This document shows, piece after piece, positions 6,979-16,101 of a stretch of DNA of 42,883 nucleotides. A model generated the notes under the pieces. The model was not told the DNA's origin and did no database searches. It saw nothing but the letters and a program-made list of their open reading frames with translations. This stretch comes from Microvirga arvi. Its GTDB lineage: Bacteria > Pseudomonadota > Alphaproteobacteria > Rhizobiales > Beijerinckiaceae. The position numbers and the translations under genes were made by a program. Position 1 is the stretch's first letter. Each line of letters opens with the position of its first letter. Location: NCBI RefSeq assembly GCF_016892765.1, contig NZ_JAFEMD010000042.1:1-42883 (forward strand), given 5' to 3'.

Positions 6979-9900
6979 TCAGATGACGAAGAAATCCTTG
7001 TAGGTGAGGGCGAGGTTCTTCGACAGCTGGGCGAACTCCACCGCCTGACCCTTGCCGGAGCCATCTGCGTCATAGGAGAGCACGCCCGTCTTCTTGTTGT
7101 AGATCAGGTAGTCGTCCCGCTCCTTCGCCTTGGTGCCGGTGACGAAGAACTCGGCGTCCAGCTGGGTCGGATTGGCCACCGTCCCGCTGCCGAGCTTCTT
7201 GAACACGGCGTTGTCGAGCAGGAAGCTGTCGTCCCTGACCTTGAAGTCGACGATCGTGTCGAAGCTCACCTTGCGGTCGGTCGAGGCAGTCCCGAGCCTT
7301 GCGTTGAACACGAAAGCATCGCTGCCCGCGTTGCCATAAAGGCGATCGTTGCCGGCTCCGCCATTGACCACGTCATCGCCAAGACCGCCATAGACCCTGT
7401 CGTTGCCGCTGTCGCCATAGACCCAGTCGTTGCTGGACCCGCCGTCGACGGTGTCGTGCCCGGAGCTGCCATACACCCGGTCGTTCCCGGAGCTGCCATA
7501 GACCCTGTCATTGCCTGTGCCGCCGCTGGCCCAGTCGTTGCCGGACCCGCCATGGACATAGTCGTTGCCGCTGTCGCCGTTGACACGGTCGTCGCCGCTG
7601 TCACCATAGACCTTGTCGTTGCCGGTGCCGCCATTGAGCCGATCATTGCCCCCGCGGCCCTTGATCGTATCGTTGCCGCCCTGGCCCTTGATGATGTCGT
7701 CGATGTTGTCCCGGCCGTTGAGCGTCTCGGATCGGGCGTTGCCGGTGCGGCTGACGACCGGATTGCTCGTGCTGACCGGAGGAGCAGCAGGAACCGGGGT
7801 CGGAACCCACGTGTCGCCAATGAGCATACCGTCTTTAAACTGCAGAACATCAATGTTCAGCAGGGTGTCCGTGCCCTCAGCTCCACCGGCGACGGTCCGG
7901 TTCGCAAGAGGGCCAGCGATCGTGTAGTTCGCACGATTGCCGGAGAACTGAGCTGTGTCCTTCCCAACTCCGCCGTCCAACGTATCGTTGCCCGCTCCAC
8001 CACTCAGGACGTCGTCACCGCCAAGGCCATACAGCTTGTTGGCGGCGTCGTTGCCGATAATGGTGTTGTTCAGATCATTGCCTGAGCCGGTGATCGCAAT
8101 ACCTTGCAGAACAAGGTTCTCGACGAATTGGCCCAGCGTGTAGGCGATAGAGCTGTAGACTGTATCTGTGCCGCCTCCAGCCGCTTCAGCAACGACATCA
8201 CCAGTATGATTGACAACATAGGCATCGTTGCCGGCCCCGCCGGTCATCAGGTCAGCGCCGCCTTGGCCGTCGAGAACGTTGTTGCCGGAATTGCCAGTCA
8301 GAAGATTGGCCGCTGAATTACCGGTAGCGTTGATGTGAGATGCTCCGGTCAGTATGAGATTTTCCACCTCTGCAGACAGGATATAGCTTGCTGTGCTGAA
8401 GACAGTGTCGACGCCGCCAGCACCCAGATGATCTTTCTCCACGATAACGTCCGCTGAGGAGTCGACATAGTAGGTGTCATTGCCATCGCCGCCATCGAGA
8501 CTATCTGCACCGGCTCCGCCATCCAGCGTATCGGACCCCAAGCCTCCCTTCAGGGTGTTTGTCGCCAGATTACCGATAATGACATTGTTCAGGCCATTGC
8601 CCGTTCCGTTAATCGGATTGCTGCCCTGGAGGCTTAGATTTTCCACATTGGCGGCTAGCGTGTGACTGATATAGGCGAGAACCGTGTCGTTGCCCTCGTT
8701 GGCATTCTCTATCACTACATCACCAGAGTGGTCGACTACATAAGTGTCATTACCGGCGCCGCCCCGCATCTCGTCACCACCACCGGTGCCTGTCAGCGTA
8801 TCGTTGCCGGTGCCTCCCGTTACCGGGTTCGCAGCCCCCGGGACGGAAACCGCTCCCGCATCCGTTCCCGTGATGGTATTGCCGGAGACGATGGTGTTGG
8901 TTGCACCACCGTCATCGTTGGTCGGCTCTTCACGCACGCCCCAGCGGGCATTGACCGCACCGGTGGACTCAATGGTGTTATTCAGGATCTGCGTGCCGAT
9001 TGAATAGTATGTCACGCCAGTGACTGTATCCGCGCGGAGCCGGATGCTGACCTCATCGTAGGTGTTATCCGCGGCCTGTGCGTTGTTATAGATATGGCTG
9101 TTTTGAACGATAGTATTGGTCGCCCCCTCGATCCTGACCCCCTGAAGCATATTCCCATGAATGTCCGCACCACTGATCGTGACGTTTTCAGCCATGTTGA
9201 GCAGGATGCCTTCACGGGCATTATTGTAATACTCGCCGCCAACGATCTGAACCCCATCCGGCCATGGGATATTCTCTGAGCCGCGTTGAACAACAATGCC
9301 CGCCGAGCCGTTGTCATACGCCTTATTGCCTTCGAGGAGAAGGTCTGTAGTGGACGTAGTGATGTTGAAGCCGTGGCGATCATTGTCGTAGGCGATGTTG
9401 TTGCGGTAGACGCCATCCACGATGTAGTCGGCCACAAAACCATCGAGACCGTTACCGTGCGCTGAGCTGTTCTCGATGACTAGACGAATGGTCTGTTCAT
9501 GTGGATCAAAGCCGTAGCCAGAGCAGTTCATCACCTCCACGCCGGAAACTCGGATATCAGCATCCTGTTGCGTGCTGCCGGGACGCACGCCTGTGTAGAA
9601 GCCGTCGATCTTGCCTGCTGTTTGGGCGCGGTTCCCATCAATAGTGAGGTTCAGCAGACTGGCTTTTGTGGTGACTTCGTCAAAGGGCGTACGAACGACG
9701 CCTGTGATGTCCCCGACCCAATTGTCAGCCACTTTAAGGGTGGTCTGACCCATGCCGGCACCTTGAAGAGTCGTGCCGGTGAGCAGTTGAATAGCCCCCT
9801 CGCTTTTGTCACCTGAGCCTGAGACGATGAAGGTGCCGGTTGGCAGAATAACCGTAACTTGGCCGGCGGTGGGATCCGTAAGGTACGCGGCGTTCGCTGC

Positions 9901-9987
9901 CTTCAGAGCGGCATTAATAGCCGCGGTATCGTCGGTAGCATCGTTTGCAGTGGCACCGTAATCGGCAGCATTGATGGTGATTGCCAT
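6979..9987 (-). CDS. AlgE-type mannuronan C5-epimerase with RTX repeats
   Basis: The 1,002-residue protein starts at 9987 after AGGA. Residues 1 to about 385 form a right-handed beta-helix (YGATANDATDDTAAI start; IDGNR; many IxNN/GNxI coils). The catalytic block SGYGFDPHEQTIRL is present. Tyr158, Asp161 and His163, and Asp187 in GFVADYIVDG, lie exactly 9 positions after AlgE4 Tyr149, Asp152, His154 and Asp178, so the active site appears complete. About 390-700 carries three roughly 95-residue calcium-binding modules (GGAGNDTYVVD ... VENLxLxG ... NGTGNxLNN). About 790-890 has some 12 tandem GGxGNDxxxG nonapeptides. The C-terminus (DFKVRDDSFLLDN, LSYDADGSGKG, YKDFFVI) fits type I secretion without a cleaved signal. 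It would act outside the cell on a polyuronate. No alginate synthesis genes or type I exporter lie nearby. Confidence 0.88.
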   Translation of the reverse strand: MAITINAADYGATANDATDDTAAINAALKAANAAYLTDPTAGQVTVILPTGTFIVSGSGDKSEGAIQLLTGTTLQGAGMGQTTLKVADNWVGDITGVVRTPFDEVTTKASLLNLTIDGNRAQTAGKIDGFYTGVRPGSTQQDADIRVSGVEVMNCSGYGFDPHEQTIRLVIENSSAHGNGLDGFVADYIVDGVYRNNIAYDNDRHGFNITTSTTDLLLEGNKAYDNGSAGIVVQRGSENIPWPDGVQIVGGEYYNNAREGILLNMAENVTISGADIHGNMLQGVRIEGATNTIVQNSHIYNNAQAADNTYDEVSIRLRADTVTGVTYYSIGTQILNNTIESTGAVNARWGVREEPTNDDGGATNTIVSGNTITGTDAGAVSVPGAANPVTGGTGNDTLTGTGGGDEMRGGAGNDTYVVDHSGDVVIENANEGNDTVLAYISHTLAANVENLSLQGSNPINGTGNGLNNVIIGNLATNTLKGGLGSDTLDGGAGADSLDGGDGNDTYYVDSSADVIVEKDHLGAGGVDTVFSTASYILSAEVENLILTGASHINATGNSAANLLTGNSGNNVLDGQGGADLMTGGAGNDAYVVNHTGDVVAEAAGGGTDTVYSSIAYTLGQFVENLVLQGIAITGSGNDLNNTIIGNDAANKLYGLGGDDVLSGGAGNDTLDGGVGKDTAQFSGNRANYTIAGPLANRTVAGGAEGTDTLLNIDVLQFKDGMLIGDTWVPTPVPAAPPVSTSNPVVSRTGNARSETLNGRDNIDDIIKGQGGNDTIKGRGGNDRLNGGTGNDKVYGDSGDDRVNGDSGNDYVHGGSGNDWASGGTGNDRVYGSSGNDRVYGSSGHDTVDGGSSNDWVYGDSGNDRVYGGLGDDVVNGGAGNDRLYGNAGSDAFVFNARLGTASTDRKVSFDTIVDFKVRDDSFLLDNAVFKKLGSGTVANPTQLDAEFFVTGTKAKERDDYLIYNKKTGVLSYDADGSGKGQAVEFAQLSKNLALTYKDFFVI

Positions 9988-10009
9988 TCAATCATTTCCT
10001 CAAGCAATG

Positions 10010-10700
10010 AATTCGCTGCAACGATAGATGGCAGGCCATTCGACAAAGCGAGGGGGTTATATCCCTCCTGGCTAGGTGCAGAACGAGTGATCGCTCAACC
10101 GGAGAAGGATAACCACTAAGGATATGTGAACAGCCAATTTGGATAGGTATAGTCAGCAGCACTTTTGGCCTGATAAGGTGCCTTTGATTGCTGCTACGGA
10201 TCCGGAGCACTCCGCCTCTGAATTGCAAAGTAGAGTGCCATGCTGGCGCCCCTTTGTGCTGCTTGCGTCCTCCGGAAAGGCCGCTCACTCTTGCCTCGGC
10301 TGCCTTATCAACTACAGCTGTAGGCATGTCTCGGGACGGGCACGGATGCACTGCCCTCCCGGGTTCCTCGTCGGGCGTCATCGCTCGCTGAACAGCAATC
10401 CAGATGCTCTGCCTCTTCAATCTTCTCAATCATCGCTATCAAGTGGCGAGGATGTGCCGCTTTAAGCATTCCCGCGTAGATTACCTTTGAGAAGGTGCCC
10501 CACTTCGTGGGACCTGACGCGCAACTGTATCGACACGTGTTCCAGCTGAATTGCGGAGACTACCGTCCGTCATACTCGGCAACCATGACTATCGGTCGTC
10601 TCTCGCCGAGAAGTTTGACACAAACCGAGCGTATTGTGACGTGCAGTGTAGTTGAGAGACGCGTTCGTCCTACGTCTGCCAAAAGAACCCCACGCGCATT
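10010..10700. other. gene-poor region, nothing supportable
   Basis: About 700 bp upstream of the epimerase gene. A 145-codon frame on the minus strand (9992-10429) and a long plus-strand frame from 10495 have no recognisable motif, membrane segment or convincing start. The regulatory region of the epimerase presumably lies in the first 200 bp, but I could not identify a promoter. Confidence 0.4.
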
Positions 10701-10710
10701 GACGACTTGC

Positions 10711-10932
10711 TCAGTGGTTGCCGAGAGGCGGCCTCCATCGCCGGACTTGCCTGTCAGAGCAAAAGCGGAGATAGCAAATGAGCTGACAGTAGCAGATGCC
10801 TGCCCGGCGACCGATGATCCAATAGCGCACAGTCTCGGGCAGTTCAGGCGGGGCGTCCTCTTCAATCATCCAGAGGATCATAGGCGTGCCATCACGCGGC
10901 GCGGCATTGATGGGGGACCAGCCACCACTCAT
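10711..10932 (-). CDS. small 'WSPInaAPRDGTP' protein, paralogue
   Basis: From the ATG at 10932 it encodes 73 residues beginning MSGGWSPINAAPRDGTPMIL. It is homologous to 5619-5888 over its length (APRDGTP, 'PPELPETVRYW', 'RFCSDRQVRRWRP' versus 'RFGSERQIRGWKP'). The middle is diverged and Cys-rich (GICYCQLICY), which may mean decay. It begins 10 bp after the stop of the coiled-coil gene 10943-11128, so the two probably form an operon. Function unknown. Confidence 0.5.
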   Translation of the reverse strand: MSGGWSPINAAPRDGTPMILWMIEEDAPPELPETVRYWIIGRRAGICYCQLICYLRFCSDRQVRRWRPPLGNH

Positions 10933-10942
10933 GATTTTCTGA

Positions 10943-11128
10943 TCACTCGTCAGCGGAAGCGCCGTGTTCCTCGGCAATCTGTTCAATGGCGTGCGCGAGA
11001 TCGGCTTCGGCCTGGCTCAGAGCCTGCGAGCGGGCGATCTCAGCCCGGGTCTGTTCGATGGCCTGATGGGCCAGTTCAATCGTCTCCTCGACCGCCACAT
11101 CGAGAGATTGCCTGTTCTGTTCAGCCAT
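10943..11128 (-). CDS. small coiled-coil protein (61 aa), unknown
   Basis: The product is nearly all helical and acidic (MAEQNRQSLDVAVEETIELA, QAIEQTRAEIARSQALSQAEADLAHAIEQI) with heptad spacing and no hydrophobic segment, so it is probably a cytoplasmic coiled coil. It lies directly upstream of the WSPI gene on the same strand. No family is recognised. Confidence 0.5.
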   Translation of the reverse strand: MAEQNRQSLDVAVEETIELAHQAIEQTRAEIARSQALSQAEADLAHAIEQIAEEHGASADE

Positions 11129-11342
11129 GGTCCTGGGCTACTCGCCCAATGGGGCCAAACCTTGGCAGTCAGAGGTCCTGATAGCCGCGCGGCCGCCGCG
11201 CTTGGGCAGGTCCAAGCCGTCACTCCACTAACATTCCAACCGGACCACCCCATGAGGACGGATCAATCGTACTCTCCTCCGCTCCGTCGGCTGTTTCCGT
11301 GACAGTGCCAATTCGACCAGGTTACGGAAATGTCGTTGTAGG

Positions 11343-11981
11343 TCAGAGGGCGATTTCTTGTGACGTTGCAGCCACCCACCGTCCCCGGTCGATCAGTGGA
11401 ACCACAAGGGCTCCAAGCTCAACCGCCAATGTGTCGGTGCGACCGATGAACAAGAAAGCAAGATAGAGCCGCATGAGCTCAATCGTGACATACTGGAAAC
11501 CCGTCTCGGAGCGCTTGTGAGGCTCCAAGCGCTGGACGGCCGCCTCAAGCTTGTCCATGCACGCTTTCTGCTCCTCCAAGGGCGACGCCCAGAACCCGCT
11601 CAATCCACCGAATACGCCCAAGAAATTGTCCCACAACTGGGCAAGGTTCTTGGCGACCTTCGCCTGTTGATCCGGAGCAAGGGCATGGAAGTCGGAGACG
11701 ATCGCCTTAACCCGTTCAGGTCCGCGGGGGATATGCATCGGACCTGTCCCGATTGGCACGGGCAAAAGCCGGATCCGTTGCCAAAGGCGAGGTCCGGCAA
11801 GGTGATGCATGACGATCCGCACACCGTAGACAGGCAAGCGCAGGATCGCCCTGACGTAGCGGGCTGACACATGGCCCAATCGCCGGGAGCGGGCATGCCC
11901 GCTCTGTCGACCATAATGCGGAACAATATCCATCCGCGGTCGAGGGAAATGGATCTGCATCTGGTAAGATGGTTTATTCAT
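11343..11981 (-). CDS. hypothetical protein (212 aa)
   Basis: From the ATG at 11981 (MNKPSYQMQIHFPRP). The N-terminal third is very basic and aromatic (RQSGHARSRRLGHVSARYVR). The middle is polar (DFHALAPDQQAKVAKNLAQL, EEQKACMDKLEAAVQRLEPH) and near the end is a hydrophobic, possibly buried, helix (ELMRLYLAFLFIGRTDTLAV). An ATG four codons upstream is also possible. I do not recognise the family. A phasin-like helical bundle is conceivable from the middle segment, but this is not supported further. It is flanked by gene-poor DNA on the upstream side. Confidence 0.5.
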   Translation of the reverse strand: MNKPSYQMQIHFPRPRMDIVPHYGRQSGHARSRRLGHVSARYVRAILRLPVYGVRIVMHHLAGPRLWQRIRLLPVPIGTGPMHIPRGPERVKAIVSDFHALAPDQQAKVAKNLAQLWDNFLGVFGGLSGFWASPLEEQKACMDKLEAAVQRLEPHKRSETGFQYVTIELMRLYLAFLFIGRTDTLAVELGALVVPLIDRGRWVAATSQEIAL

Positions 11982-11993
11982 GGGAGTGCACAA

Positions 11994-12447
11994 TCTGACT
12001 TAGCCGGAAGCAAATCGGCTGAAACTAAGCAATAAATAATTCGCAATATTGCCTTCTTATGCGTTCTGAAAGACCATTTCCAGGAGACATATGGTCACTC
12101 TGCATGCGTGCAGCCACAAACGCTGAGAGTGGGCGCATCCAATACTTCTGGATACCAGTCTCTGGTGCATGACGCATAGGTTGGAGGGCTTCGTGTCATC
12201 CTCGCAGCCCAGCCGGAATTGGGCTGTTGGGCTCAGGAACTTCTAACAGGCGCAGAGCTCCTCTAACGACCAGCACCGGCTCTGCCTCGACGACTCGGCC
12301 GCCACGGGAAACCACCTTGCGACGTATGAACAGGAATAAGTGCTCACCGGATCAACGCGTCTGCTCACTGATATTGCCGCCGAAACCACTGCAGGGCCGC
12401 TGCCATAGCCGAGGCACGTAAATATGCCGATGGTCCAGGTGTCTCTA
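11994..12447. other. intergenic, nothing recognised
   Basis: About 450 bp between the hypothetical gene and the left IS remnant. No coding frame, repeat or terminator could be supported. Confidence 0.4.
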
Positions 12448-12510
12448 GGCTCAGGACCTATTAATTTGGGCTGAGGTGTGATTCAGAGGCTCCTGTCGAG
12501 GAGGCTCTGA

Positions 12511-12789
12511 ATGGGTGGTCTGTTTCTGCTAAGTGAGCGTCAGATGGCGCGGATTGCGCCGTCCTTTCCGCTGGCTCATGGAGTTCCACGGGTGGATGAT
12601 CGGCGCGTGGTCAGCGGGATCGTGTACGTGATCCGCAGCGGCCTACAGTGGAAGGATGCGCCCGAAGAGTACGGGCCATACAAGACGCTCTACAACAGGT
12701 TCATGCGCTGGAGCCGGCTCGGCGTGTTCGACCGGATCTTTGCCGCGCTGGCGGGTGAAGGTCCCAAGCCCGAGCGCATCATGATCGAT
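12511..12789 (+). pseudogene. IS5-family transposase, N-terminal fragment
   Basis: It encodes 93 residues typical of the IS5/IS427-type N-terminal domain: MGGLFLLSERQMARIAPSFP, then DDRRVVSGIVYVIRSGLQWKDAPEEYGPYKTLYNRFMRW and ERIMID. The frame is cut exactly where the catalytic 'IDATH' Asp motif should follow, because the IS6-family element begins at 12790. The remaining two thirds of the gene are absent on the other side of that element, so this is a remnant and not a simple interrupted copy. Confidence 0.85.
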
Positions 12790-13610
12790 GGCATCGTCAC
12801 ATTAACGGACACTCGACAGGATTCGGATTGTGACAAGCCTATTTTTTCAGGCGACGAGCGCCACAGACGTGATGTCCGCCCATGCCTCAAAGGCTGCGCT
12901 GCGAGCCTTGCGATAGTCTGCGGCCGTGAGTTGATGCCGCCGTAGGTGAAACAGGTTGCTGATAGGATCATGGATCGAGAGAAAGCGCTGCGCTTGCCGG
13001 GCTGACTTGAAGCGCTTCATCTGGCGCTCGCGTCGGCGAGTTGGTTGGTGGGAATTCTCCGCTCGGTTGTTCAATCCTTTGTGCTGCCGATGTTCGAGGC
13101 TTAGGCCCATCTCCCGGCGAGCAGCGCCGTAGGATCCAAGTTTGTCCGTGACCATCACCCGCGGGGCCATGGCATTCTTCTTCAGCAGCTTGCGCAGCAG
13201 GCATTTGGCGGCCTTGCGGTCGCGGCGACTCTGGACCAGGACATCCAGGACAAAGCCGTCCTGGTCCACGGCCCGCCAGAGCCAGTGCTTCTGGCCGGCG
13301 ATGGTAATTACCACCTCGTCGAGATGCCAGCGATCACCCGGTCGAGGCGTGCGTCGGCGAATGCGATTGGCAAACTCCCGACCGAACTTCTCGGCCCAGC
13401 GTCGCACCGTCTCATGGCTGACCAGGATGCCTCGGGCCGCCAGCATCTCCTCCACCATCCGGAGGCTCAGGGGAAAGCGGAAGTACAGCCAGACTGTCAG
13501 GCTGATCACCTCGGCAGGGAAACGGTGGCGAGCGTAGAGCGAGGGGCGCGGCTTCTTCATACCGCCTCATACACAAGCTCCCGATCACAACTCGTTAACG
13601 TGACGATGCC
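12790..13610 (-). mobile_element. IS6-family insertion sequence, intact (821 bp)
   Basis: Terminal inverted repeats GGCATCGTCACATTAACG (12790-12807) and the complement of GGCATCGTCACGTTAACG (13593-13610) match at 17 of 18 positions and enclose one transposase gene. The length is normal for IS6. The flanking 8-mers (tgatcgat, gctctctg) do not match, so no target duplication is left. The flanks belong to two different IS5-type transposases. These are the expected marks of IS6 replicative deletion or fusion followed by loss of one partner. Confidence 0.88.
12847..13560 (-). CDS. IS6-family transposase
   Basis: The 237-residue DDE transposase reads through without interruption. It has an N-terminal helix-turn-helix (LRMVEEMLAARGILVSHETVRRWAEKF) and catalytic residues in RWHLDEVVI (first Asp), VMVTDKLGSYGAA (second Asp) and LNNRAENSHQ (Glu). 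It appears active. Its terminal repeats resemble those of the 142-bp elements at 23571 and 26241, so it could act on them in trans. Confidence 0.92.
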   Translation of the reverse strand: MKKPRPSLYARHRFPAEVISLTVWLYFRFPLSLRMVEEMLAARGILVSHETVRRWAEKFGREFANRIRRRTPRPGDRWHLDEVVITIAGQKHWLWRAVDQDGFVLDVLVQSRRDRKAAKCLLRKLLKKNAMAPRVMVTDKLGSYGAARREMGLSLEHRQHKGLNNRAENSHQPTRRRERQMKRFKSARQAQRFLSIHDPISNLFHLRRHQLTAADYRKARSAAFEAWADITSVALVA

Positions 13611-14336
13611 GCTCTCTGCCATCTCACTTGGCACCGCTGTTGAGCGTGGTGGGACGATTACGTCAGCCTCAGGATGAAGCTTGGCAACCGTGCTGTAGAT
13701 GCCAGCTTGATCGTAAGCTCCATCGCCGATGAAGGAGGCGAGTGGACCTGGGATCTGATCGAGCAAGAGCCCAACTTGTGAGCCATCATCGACATCCCTG
13801 CTGGTCAGCTCTGAGGCGAGGATCTGTCCAGTCTCGGCGTCCATGCCGATGTGCAGCTTTCGCCAGGACCGGCGTCTTCGGGTGCCGTGCTTCTCGACCA
13901 GACACTCGCCGGGTCCGCACAACCGCAGGCCTGTACTGTCGACCAGCAGGTGAACAGGTCCTCTCGAACTCGAACAGGGCCTTGGCACCTCCAGGGTTTC
14001 GGCCCGTCGGCTCAGGGTTGAGTGATCCGGCACCGCCAGATCCAGACCCAGGAGCTTCAGGATCGAGCCAATCAGGCCTTCCGTCTGACGCAGCGCCAAT
14101 CGGAACACCGCCCGCAACGTCAGCGCTGTTCTGATCGCCAAAGCCGAATAGTGAGCTTGCCCGCCCCGGGTTGTGCGCGGCTCGGCCCGCCAAGCGGCGA
14201 TTGCTTCCTCGGTGTACCAGACCGTCAGACTTCCCCGCTGACGCAGGCTGGCGTCGTACTCCGCCCAGTTCGTCACCCGGTACCGCTGCTTGGGAATGCG
14301 GTGACGGCGGGCGGCATGAGCCTTGAAGGGCATCAC
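13611..14336 (-). pseudogene. IS5-type transposase, C-terminally truncated
   Basis: About 242 residues remain from MMPFKAHAARRHRIPKQRYR through 'VPDHSTLSRR', 'LLVDSTGLRL' (first catalytic Asp), 'GDGAYDQAGIY' (second Asp) and stop at 'VPSEMAES'. The final part with the catalytic Glu is missing, replaced by the IS6 end, which adds GIVTLTS... before a stop at 13557. It belongs to a different IS5 subgroup from the fragment at 12511. Flank 14337-14420 probably contains the outer end of this element, but I could not place its inverted repeat. Confidence 0.85.
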
Positions 14337-14419
14337 GGGATCTTTGCTCGGAAGCCAAATAGGCCTCTACGCTATCGAGTACGCTATCCAGCCCCGGTTA
14401 CCAACTTGCTCATCCATGC

Positions 14420-14596
14420 AACAACGCGATCCGGCGGCCTAGGCCCATCGCTGCACGCATCAGGGAGTACTCGGCCGAGATGCAGGCGGAGTGGGAGGAC
14501 TTCAAGAAGTGGTTCGACGAGAACTCCGGCTTCATGCTCCGCATTCAGCAAGGGGATGTTTGCCGTCTCACCCCGCGAGTCAAGGACCGCATATGA
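14420..14596 (+). pseudogene. possible 3' gene fragment
   Basis: An open frame without a clear start encodes a hydrophilic helix-like segment (REYSAEMQAEWEDFKKWFDE) and stops at 14594-14596, slightly overlapping the 3' end of the protease-like gene. It may be the tail of a gene cut off by the IS5 insertion. Family unknown. Confidence 0.22.
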
Positions 14597-15980
14597 TCGG
14601 CACTAAAGACGGCCGCATAGACCCTACGATATCAGCAGCTCTGCGGCTCTGCGCCACCGCTTCATTCCATTGATCAGCAAGTACTGGAGCGGTCCCAAAA
14701 AGATCGGATACTGGGACGACTGGGTAGTTTGCAGTCGGGACTATGCCAGCAATCCTTTGCGGCATTGAGGGAAGGATACCGGCCAATCCAACAAGAGTGC
14801 CATGCATATCTATAACAAGAGCTCCGCTCATTCCAGGCTGCAAAGGAGCGGAGATTATGCCGGCGTTCAAGGCCTTTGCCGGCATAGCGGAGAGATTCGT
14901 CTTCCCGCCTTCTTCGGCAAAGCCGATGACCAGGAGGGGCGAGGCTTCCACGAGAACCCCATGAGCCGCTTTGAGCGGTTGCGCGTTCAAATCATTGGCA
15001 AATTCCAGCACGAAGGGACTTCGGCCGTTGATCTGACGTGGCTTGAGTCCGGGTACCCGTACATCTCTACAGGAAGCGATGGGAGCCGTCGTAATGACTT
15101 GCCGGCGGCCAATAACGATGCCGGTGCCGATGAGGTTCGGTGCCTGAGGCTCGGTTTGAGGCTGCAGTTTGGGGACTGGAGCCACAGCAACGGCTGCCGG
15201 AGCCAGCTGTTCAGGGAACAGTGTGAAGCTGTTGGCGATAGCGACGACAAACCGGTCGAACTGAGGCGCCAAAGTCTTGTCATAGCCAATTGAAAAACCG
15301 CGCAGGCCTCCTGTGCCGCCGCTGTAGCGGGTATAGAATTTCCCAATTGATGTTTCGCCGGCGATGACAAAGAAGTCCTGGCGAAGCACTTTATAGCTCA
15401 CTGCTCGCCCAGGAGCCTGGATCGAGAGGTTGCGGTCATAGAGTGATTGCAGGGTCGCATCCGGCGGCGCCAAGCGGGTATCGAGTGTTATCCTGTCGTC
15501 CGCGCTCTGCCAGCGGCTTCCGCCGCTGGGATTCGTGGCCTGTTTAGAAAGGATCTTTGTAGGGATGCCAATGCGGATCCCGGTCTTTGGATCGTCAACC
15601 AGCATAAAGCCGGCTGCCGCTCGGGCCTGCTGGGCAGCGGCAAGCAGGCCCGATCGAGCTTGGGGAATGAGTATGCCATTCGGTTGTTGCCGCGATCTGA
15701 TCTGATAAGCGGCAATAGCAGCATAGGTCTGACGCCCAAACGTTCCGTCGGCCACGCCGTTGTAGTCACCTGTCCATATCAGAGCGTCTTGAATCAACCT
15801 CCGATCGGTTTCGGACAAAGCCTCGAAGGCAACTCGGGCGTCATCGAGAGCAGTGTCGGAGGCGGCAGTTCTCGGATTGGGAGACGGCGATTGTGCTTGG
15901 ACAGACTGAGGATATAAAGCCGTGAGAGCGGCGAGCACGAAATAAAATGTCATGAATGCTCGCGGGTTGGAGAAATCCAT
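14580..15980 (-). CDS. secreted peptidoglycan-binding / trypsin-like protein lacking the catalytic His
   Basis: The 466-residue protein starts at 15980 after GAGGA. It has a signal peptide cut near VQA-Q (residue 29). Residues about 48-100 resemble a peptidoglycan-binding domain (LSETDRRLIQDALIWTGDYNGVADGTFGRQTYAAI). About 120-255 is a conserved unknown region. About 283-455 is a chymotrypsin-fold domain (GTGIVIGRRQVITTAPIASC; PGMSGALV). The Ser (385) is present in GMSG, and Asp330 may be the second residue. The site of the catalytic His reads TTAPI, with Pro300 where families have NNH or AAH. It is therefore probably a non-proteolytic homologue. It is divergent from the alpha-2-macroglobulin gene, 121 bp apart, suggesting a shared envelope role. 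Confidence 0.75.
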   Translation of the reverse strand: MDFSNPRAFMTFYFVLAALTALYPQSVQAQSPSPNPRTAASDTALDDARVAFEALSETDRRLIQDALIWTGDYNGVADGTFGRQTYAAIAAYQIRSRQQPNGILIPQARSGLLAAAQQARAAAGFMLVDDPKTGIRIGIPTKILSKQATNPSGGSRWQSADDRITLDTRLAPPDATLQSLYDRNLSIQAPGRAVSYKVLRQDFFVIAGETSIGKFYTRYSGGTGGLRGFSIGYDKTLAPQFDRFVVAIANSFTLFPEQLAPAAVAVAPVPKLQPQTEPQAPNLIGTGIVIGRRQVITTAPIASCRDVRVPGLKPRQINGRSPFVLEFANDLNAQPLKAAHGVLVEASPLLVIGFAEEGGKTNLSAMPAKALNAGIISAPLQPGMSGALVIDMHGTLVGLAGILPSMPQRIAGIVPTANYPVVPVSDLFGTAPVLADQWNEAVAQSRRAADIVGSMRPSLVPIICGP

Positions 15981-16101
15981 CGTCTATATCCTCAAAAGCT
16001 TGACCATTTTCCCAAACTCTGGCGTCGGAAGCTAGTGCCGAGAAAGTGCCCTGGTGCTAAGGTCGGCGGACCTGTTGATAGCTGAGTATGAGGAACTTCT
16101 C

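Noticed and set aside
7266..7853. Long minus-strand frame rich in Ala, Thr, Met and Ser inside the epimerase gene
   Set aside because: It is the frame shadow of the tandem GGxGNDxxx repeats; repetitive DNA gives long open frames in other phases.
6886..8085. 399-codon plus-strand frame opposite the RTX repeats (VVAGAAIDPVV repeats)
   Set aside because: Antisense shadow of the RTX coding repeats, with no start signal or known family.
6979..10000. CRISPR-like array in the repeats of 7.3-7.7 kb
   Set aside because: The repeats are coding, in phase with nonapeptide RTX units, without unique spacers of constant length.
9992..10429. 145-codon minus-strand frame upstream of the epimerase
   Set aside because: No motif, poor start, biased composition; it runs through the likely promoter region.
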